Assembly (NCBI GenBank): GCA_963930645.1
Contig: OZ005650.1
Location: forward strand, 67,880,018 to 67,944,017
Source: Salticus scenicus
Taxonomy: Eukaryota > Arthropoda > Arachnida > Araneae > Salticidae
DNA length: 64,000 nucleotides
Direction of reading: 5' to 3'
The notes under the pieces were generated by a model, which was not told where the DNA came from, made no database searches, and was given only the letters and a program-made list of their open reading frames with translations. Positions 58,138 to 64,000 of the stretch are shown here, piece by piece; position 1 is the stretch's first letter; each line of letters opens with the position of its first letter. The position numbers and the translations under genes were made by a program.

Positions 58138-58428
58138 CATGGTGACCACTAGTCAAGGAAAGTTAGGGAATCATGGAAAAGTCAGGGAATTTAAGTGAGT
58201 CTGGAAAAGTCAGGGAATTTCATGTAAAGTCAGAGAAATTTTGACAAATTTTGTGGAAATAAGCCATATTTGAAAACTCGTTATTGTAATTTATTAAATT
58301 GTTCGTTAATTTTGTGAAATTTTTGGGTAAATAAACAACGCAAGTCATGGAAAAGTCAGGGGAAATGGGGGAAAAATAGCCAAGGAAAAGTCATGGAATT
58401 TGAAAAAATTCTAATGTTAGCCACCCTG
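58138..58428. mobile_element. hAT-like MITE with 'ggaaaagtcagggaattt' words (291 bp)
   Basis: It begins CATGGTGACCACTAGTCAAG and ends 'gttagccaccctg'. The internal phrase 'tggaaaagtcagggaattt' is repeated in direct order and resembles a widespread animal hAT MITE. 'ttaaa' flanks both sides, shorter than the expected 8-bp duplication. Confidence 0.65.
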
Positions 58429-58751
58429 TTAAAGTATGATACCGTCTAAACATCTTATTGGATTGACCTGAAATTCTATATGCATGTTATAAGTCACCGT
58501 CGCACGAACAGTATTGATGATGAATCCAGCACTTATAGTTCTTTTACAAGACACAATGAAAAATTATTTGATACCTATGAGCTCAAATTATTTAAATTGC
58601 AATAGCGTTAAATTAAACAACGTATATGGAGAAAAATACTCAAACACCCTATTATATTTTTTCTTTTGTGTATTTTAACATCTCTTACTTTAACTTATTT
58701 AAACGACCGTTAATTTCTTAATGTTCGAAAAGTCCAGTGGAGTCACTCCAG

Positions 58752-60955
58752 ATTCTTTCTAATGATACAAAAATTGTTGTGATGTTTAAGGTTTGTTACA
58801 ACTTTTAGAAAATTAGTAAATTAATGCTCTTTAATATTCAACCACATTTTTTAAGTTAACTTTTTCTGTGTTATTTCACGTAAGATAATTTTGAATACAT
58901 ATATTAACGTATAACACGCAATAACTATTTTCATTATCGTTAATAACAAATTAAAAGTTTCATACATTTTTGCATTTTTCAAATTTGTACGATATTTTTG
59001 AATACTTCATCACATTCATTGCGTAATTAATTTATTCTGTAAATTGCAGTTTCGGGAATATTGTAATGAAAGTTATATGTTAATAGTATTTGAATTTTAA
59101 ATTATCTTACAGATCTTGAAATAACGCTGAAAATTTTGTCTTTTTTTTTTTTTTTTTTTTTTTTAAATGAAGACTATAATTTTTTCCAAAAGTTGAAACA
59201 AGCTGTAAATATCATAACAATTTTTTGTGTCATTTTAAAAAGAATAAAAAAGAATTTTAAAGACCCTTTAAGACACTTTGTTTCTACTTATTCGTGCGTA
59301 GCATCTTGATAACATGAAGTTACTCTCATTTCAGATGAAAAGAACACTCTCACACGTATACACACATATTATATGCATTGCGTTTGTTTTGCTTTTTATT
59401 CGTTCCTCCCGGCCGTGTCTTTTCAGTAGAAGAAATGATTCGCTTCTGCCAAAAACTGTCATGTGTTTTTTTGGACTATTCACTTCCGTGTTTAAAAAAG
59501 AAAGTGGAGGGAGGGGGGGGGGGGGTATTTTTCGTTAGTCAGGATTACCATAATTCAATTTGAATTCTAGTTTCATTCAGTTCGTTTTGACATGAGTATA
59601 TTTATCACAATGAAATTTTATCGGTCTTATTTCTACGGCAATCTTTTGTAGCACGTATAATGTACAAATATTTGCATGATTTAATGTTTAAAAAAAAAAA
59701 AAAAAAGATTAATTTTTTATAAATAAAAGTATAAACAATGGAGTTCTCAACTTGAAAGTGTGTTTAGTTTTATAACCTTTAATATGCGTTTTTATGAATT
59801 GTTGCAGTATGAAGCAAATTTATTTGGCATCGAATTATTCATTCATTTCTGTACGAAATTTTGCATACGACGACATGAAAAAGAATGTTTTAAAAATTTA
59901 CGTGCAATACAGAACTTGGGAATTTACATTTTTATCTACTTAAAAATGCTTTGCTTTTTGAAATGCTTTAGGTCAAAGAATCCTACATTTCTGAGGTATA
60001 AAATATCATCAAGTCGGTTTTAAACTTGTTTTCTTTATTGGATGTGTTACCGTACGCATAACTTGAAAGCAAAATTTATTATATTATCGGAAATATGTTT
60101 GCTAAATGGGAATGCAAAGTGAGACTTCTGTTGATAACTAGCAGTCGTAATAGAGTTCAAATCGTTTTAAAACTTTTACAAGAGGGTGAAAAATAAACTT
60201 TGTAAGCACACATCAAAACACAATTACTTTTGCCCCGAAAAAAAATGTTGCATATTTCTTTCTGCAATACATGGTGTTTTTTACAGAGCTTTTATTCTTC
60301 ATAATTCGACATCAGTATTTTGGTGCCTTTTATTGCGATTGTACGATTACAATTCACATATTTTTTAATGATTTTGATTTTCTCTATAAATCAAATTTAA
60401 ATTAATAAAAAAGATATCAAACAAGTGTAAAGTTAGCTAAGCTTTATAAATGCGTACCCTCGAACCTTGAATTTAATTGAATATTATTTTTCCACAAGAA
60501 AAAAGAAAAAAAAAATGTCAATTTTAATTGGGAGACAAATGTCAACGCAGAGCTGGCCTTGAATTTAATTTATATATTATTTTTCTTTAGAATCTTAAAT
60601 TTTCAACCGACTTTATCAATTTTTTAAATTGTAAACTCATAATAACTTTTTATAGCCATTTTTTGATTTTTGTTAAAATCCATTAAAAATTAAAAAAAAA
60701 AAAAAAAAAACTTCTACAGAGAAATTAACATCTGTTGGAAATGGGAGGACTTTACAGCTCACAAATCTCATAAAATATCAATAGTATGGCTTGCCTTGAA
60801 TTTAATTAAATAAAAAATTTTTATGAACACTAATTATCAACCAAATTTATAGGTTTTTGGAGTGAACTAATAATCGCTATAACCAATTTTTAATTTTTTT
60901 GTCAAAATTCATTGAAAATTCCGGATTTTTAAAAATGGTTTTTTATTTTCCAGTA

Positions 60956-60987
<32 letters not shown>

Positions 60988-61346
60988 ACTCGACTCATCT
61001 AACATAAGTTTGCAGATTGTTAGCTCGCAAATTTTAAAATATCAATGCAAATGCAAAATGTTCTGGGGGGGGGGGGGGTTACATTTTAATTAAATTTAAA
61101 AATCTATCAAATATATTTTCTTCAAACATAGCAAAAAACTGTCCCGATTAAAAAAAAAAAAAAAAGAAAGAAAGAGAGAGAGTAAAATTAATCTTAAATC
61201 TTTGTTTGCAGCACTCGTGCCTACTTTTTTCGCCGGACAAAGAGTCGTGTTCTCTTTCGACCCGAAATAATTGTTGCGTGTTCTTGCATTTTACGATGTT
61301 TGTTCAAAGTTCTGAACTTATTACTTTTAAAGGCCAGTTCTGTGGT

Positions 61347-61383
<37 letters not shown>

Positions 61384-61730
61384 ATAAAATCAGTCTAATT
61401 GTTAGGGAGCTACAGTACCACAGGTAGATACAGGATAAGGAAAAGCTTCAAACTTATAATGCCGACATTTGTGGTCGGGTTTAAGAAAATAACCTGAATG
61501 ACATTACTTTAGACGAATTGGTTTCAATTAATTTAAATAATTGAAATTCTTTGCTTATAACTATCGTTTTGTTGTAAAATAATAATAAACAATGGATTAA
61601 AAAAAAAAAAAAATCATATACCTTTATTTATATATATTAATCATATATTACTTTGTAAGAAGAAGTCCCAAAAAGAGAGGTAAGATGAACAAAATCCATA
61701 AAAATGTGAAAACATAGAATAATTTAATAC
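58752..61730. other. AT-rich stretch, no gene recognised
   Basis: Frames of 60-87 codons (59314-59563, 59760-60023, 60186-60368, 61206-61427) have no recognisable motif, and several run through homopolymers. Weak repeats of 'gccttgaatttaatt' (60556, 60791) were seen. Confidence 0.5.
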
Positions 61731-61737
61731 CTTATCA

Positions 61738-61912
61738 CAGGGGTCCCAGCGTTCTAATATTTTTACGATCATTTTATTATACTCTCACCACAATTTTTAA
61801 GAAGAAAATTTTCTTGTAGCTTTTGATGCTATTTTGTCATGAAAAACTTCATGAAAATTGTGGTGAGAGTATATAAAATGATCGTAAAAATATAGGATCG
61901 CTGGGAGCCCTG
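61738..61912. mobile_element. hAT-like MITE (175 bp), highly palindromic
   Basis: The ends CAGGGGTCCCAGCGTTCTAA and ...ATCGCTGGGAGCCCTG are inverted repeats of about 58 bp. The flanks 'cttatca' and 'cttataa' match at 6 of 7, a possible decayed 8-bp duplication. CAGGGGT-type ends are typical of hAT (established knowledge). Confidence 0.75.
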
Positions 61913-62500
61913 CTTATAAGGAGTATTTAATGAACTATTGTATGCAAATAGATTGATGATTTCTGTATATCTGTAAGCGTAACGCTAAGATTTTAACATG
62001 TAGATAATCATCTTAATAACAAACGAACACGATTGGACATTAGAAGAAATAAATAATTGAAAGCAAAAATATTACGAAATAAAATCAAATGCTTAAAAAA
62101 AATAAATAAAATTAATAAACTGTTTCATTTACAAATTGCAGTAACGTATATCCATTCTTACATGCCGGTCAACATTTATAATTTATTCCGGACTATTATT
62201 ATCACCCGGTTATTTCACACACAAATATTTTTAAAAAGCGTTTTTCTTCTTATTTCATCGTAATTCTATATATAGGAGAGGGAAAAAAAAAACTCTACAA
62301 GCAAAGTGGTGGTGGTGGATGGGGGTGAAGTAGGTACTAACAGTACCTCGGAATCCGGAATAAATTATAAATATTACCAGGTATGATTTTTATAATATCA
62401 CAGTTCATGTTTTAAAAGAAAATTCTATACGACAAATTGATCGGTTTGGTTTGGGTTGCCCCTGTGCAATCGTTTTTTGCATATTATGCATGCATGGTAC

Positions 62501-62639
62501 AGTTCCGCCTTTTTTCATACTCTTCCGCTACTATATTTGTATTGTAATCTTATATAGTATGTTTTCACGACTAGTTAAGATGAAAATTGGTAATGGTATA
62601 TAAATATAGTAGTGGAAGAATCAAAGAAAAGGTGGAACT
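62501..62639. mobile_element. MITE with 38-bp imperfect inverted repeats (139 bp)
   Basis: The left end 'agttccgccttttttcatac' (62501-62538) and right end (62602-62639, '...aaaaggtggaact') pair with a few mismatches. The superfamily is unknown. Confidence 0.8.
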
Positions 62640-63071
62640 TAGATTGGGACCTTTTCCTTTTTAAACCAATGGAATGGATAAAATTAATCTCCTATTTTTG
62701 AGCATAATGTCTTACATTTCTGTGATCATTAAAATACAAGTTTATTCACTATATGTTGTCATTAGAAGCATTTAGAAAATATCTTTAATTTTAGCTTAAA
62801 GTTGGACAGAAATTACAAAACGAGGGAGTTTTTACTTAAAAAAAAATTATAAATTTCAAACTGTTACTAACTTTTGTGATGAAACGGGACTCTAATCCGA
62901 CAACAGTGAGCGCTGAAGATTCAACTACCAGATTAGTCTGTTTTGATCAGGCAAACTTACTAATACTAAAACTTATAATTAATTTGCATTGCTAATGTCT
63001 TCATCATTAGAAAAAAATTCCCGTTAAATTTTTAATTTATTCTAGGTTGAAATTTTGTCATTGGGGAACTA
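62640..63071. other. No gene seen
   Basis: AT-rich sequence without a recognised feature. It includes a weak tRNA-like stretch, 'gggactctaatccgacaaca', that is too poor to call. Confidence 0.5.
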
Positions 63072-63274
63072 CAGTACCTGGCCAAATTATTAGACCATTG
63101 GCAAATTATACATTTTTTCATGTTTACAACCTTATTAATGAAGAATTTTATTAAAAAAGATAGTTTCTTCATTCATATTTCGAAAACATATACATTCAGG
63201 AATACAATGACAAAAAAATTGTTACAATACGATACTCATTGAAGAAAGAAAAAATGATAAATTTAACAGAAAAA

Positions 63275-63974
63275 TCAATTTTTCGAATGACCTTCTTTGG
63301 CAACTAAAAGTGCTTGAACACGACGAGGCATACTTTCTATGCTTGCTTGGATGGTTTCTTGAAAATGTTTATTATGATTCCACTGGTATGTTAAAGATTC
63401 CAGAAACTCTACCTTATTGGTTATATTTTTCTTATACATTTCTTTTTTCAGCAACTCCCAACCATTTTCAGTAGGGTTCATATCAAACGAGTTGTCAGGC
63501 TAATCAAGAACTTTCACTTTTTTAAACTCTAAATACTTCGATACACTTTTAGCTTTATGGCATGGAGCATCATCATGCATGAAGATTGGTTCCTCGTCTC
63601 CAGGAAACCATTCTTGCATTTGTGGCATGAGCCTGGTTTGCAAGACTTTCAGGTATTGATCTTGTGTCATTGTATTTTTGACCACATAAAGAGGACCAGA
63701 ACCTTTTCTTGATATGACAGATCACACCATGACTGATGGAGGATGTTTGGTGGTGGAAACAATACAATCTGGCTTGTATTTCTCGTTTGGACGCCGCCGA
63801 ACAAATTTGGTTATTTCGGTCAAAACATGAAAAACCGATTCATCAGAGAAGCTAACCTGAAAATGAAACAAAATTGCTTTTTATTTAATTTCTTTACATT
63901 CATTATAAATACAAATATATCGTTGATCATAATAAATAGCTATGCACCTTTTTCCAGTCTTCTATTGTCCAATT
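63275..63974 (-). pseudogene. Tc1-like transposase, two in-frame stops and a probable 91-bp intron
   Basis: Minus-strand reading from the family X junction: 'NWTIEDWKK', an interruption, then 'VSFSDESVFHVLTEITKF' with the first catalytic Asp. A TGA replaces Trp after 'HPPSVMV' (near 63726). 'MTQDQYLKVLQTRLMPQMQE' and 'FMHDDAPCHKAK' with the second Asp follow. A TAG at 63502-63500 replaces Trp in the usual WPDNSPD motif. Then comes 'MNPTENGWELLKKEMYKK' with the Glu, 34 residues after the second Asp, and the end '...VAKEGHSKN' at 63275. This is the DD34E spacing of the Tc1 group. The reading frame is otherwise intact. The interruption at 63857-63947 has GT...AG ends, and its removal joins DWKK to VSFSDES exactly. 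Confidence 0.85.
63857..63947 (-). other. Probable spliceosomal intron inside the Tc1 transposase (91 bp)
   Basis: On the minus strand it starts GTGCAT after AAAAAG and ends 'tttgtttcattttcag' before GTTAGC. It is AT-rich, a multiple of neither frame nor codon pattern (91 bp), and in phase 0. Removal restores a conserved Tc1 motif. Confidence 0.7.
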
Positions 63975-63975
63975 T

Positions 63976-64000
63976 TTACTTTCCGAACACTATAGTGAGG
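63976..64000 (+). mobile_element. Family X Helentron-like element, copy D, 5' end only
   Basis: TTACTTTCCGAACACTATAG starts at 63976 and matches the 5' end of copy B. It continues beyond the window and interrupts the Tc1 transposase. Confidence 0.8.

Larger units (their letters stand above)
56597..58751 (+). mobile_element. Family X Helentron-like element, copy C, split by two other elements
   Basis: The 5' start TTACTTTCCGAACATGTATA is at 56597, and the 3' end 'gttcgaaaagtccagtgg' plus 'agtcactccag' closes at 58751. In between are the TATG microsatellite, 'cgactaaacgctttgatcga' and other family X words. A TA-flanked element (56630-57862) and a hAT-like MITE (58138-58428) are inserted. Without them it is about 0.63 kb. 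This copy is more diverged than copies A and B. Confidence 0.8.
63072..63975 (-). mobile_element. Tc1-like (DD34E) transposon, 3' part, cut by a family X insertion
   Basis: The terminal repeat CAGTACCTGGCCAAATTATT starts at 63072 after TA. The transposase is on the minus strand (separate entry). The other end is not reached: at 63976 a family X element begins. Confidence 0.85.

Noticed and set aside
62640..63000. tRNA gene near 62885 ('gggactctaatccgacaaca')
   Set aside because: The A- and B-box spacing and cloverleaf pairing are not convincing.

Overview
The window is eukaryotic, very AT-rich (about 70% A+T judged by eye, not counted) and almost entirely made of transposable-element remains, simple repeats and unassigned AT-rich DNA. 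I found no convincing host gene with exon structure. tRNA-derived SINEs, Helitrons, Helentron-like microsatellite elements, maT/Tc1/pogo/hAT DNA transposons and a GIY-YIG Penelope element together suggest an arthropod. A chelicerate such as a spider is my best guess, but that rests on impression and was not tested.

Layout. 1-3780: old degenerate repeats. 3787-5050: a complete but dead maT-like (DD37D) mariner with TIRs and TA target site. 6943-7139: an open FLYWCH zinc-finger segment. 8689-12885: a Helitron on the minus strand, carrying an internal array built around a 'cagcgccatctgg' motif. 14957-18460: a second Helitron (plus strand) with a Helentron-like element nested in it. 18.5-27 kb: SINE fragments, a foldback element and a perfect 56-bp palindrome. 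27468-28849: a third Helitron with two SINEs inside. 29-32.5 kb: pogo-like, unclassified and hAT-like non-autonomous elements. 36518-36851: a full-length tRNA-derived SINE with target-site duplication. 38.1-39.2 kb: a second GC-rich-ended hAT-like element, then a 27-bp minisatellite. 40.2-43.7 kb: tandem 173-bp units and a three-level nest. 48749-53843: the most striking region, described next. 54-64 kb: foldback, MITEs, and a Tc1 element with a probable intron that is itself interrupted at the window edge.

Centrepiece. At 49026-52238 two copies of a Penelope-like retroelement lie head to head as an almost perfect inverted repeat: arms of about 1,586 bp, a 16-bp centre, identical 400-residue RT/GIY-YIG reading frames, and a 14-bp target-site duplication outside. 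Each 3' UTR can be folded into a hammerhead-ribozyme-like core. The dimer sits inside a Helentron-like element (called family X here), which is also interrupted by a second Helentron-like family (family 1). Family X and family 1 share one design: a 5' start TTACTTTC, ~12-bp subterminal inverted repeats, a central microsatellite, and a small hairpin just before the 3' end (CTAG or CCAG). Family 1 insertions can be bounded to within 1-2 bases because the interrupted hosts can be read across the insertion.

The window therefore reads as layers of insertions whose order can be worked out, not as a set of cooperating genes. The only long intact reading frames are the two Penelope ones, and both lack the 5' part of the protein.
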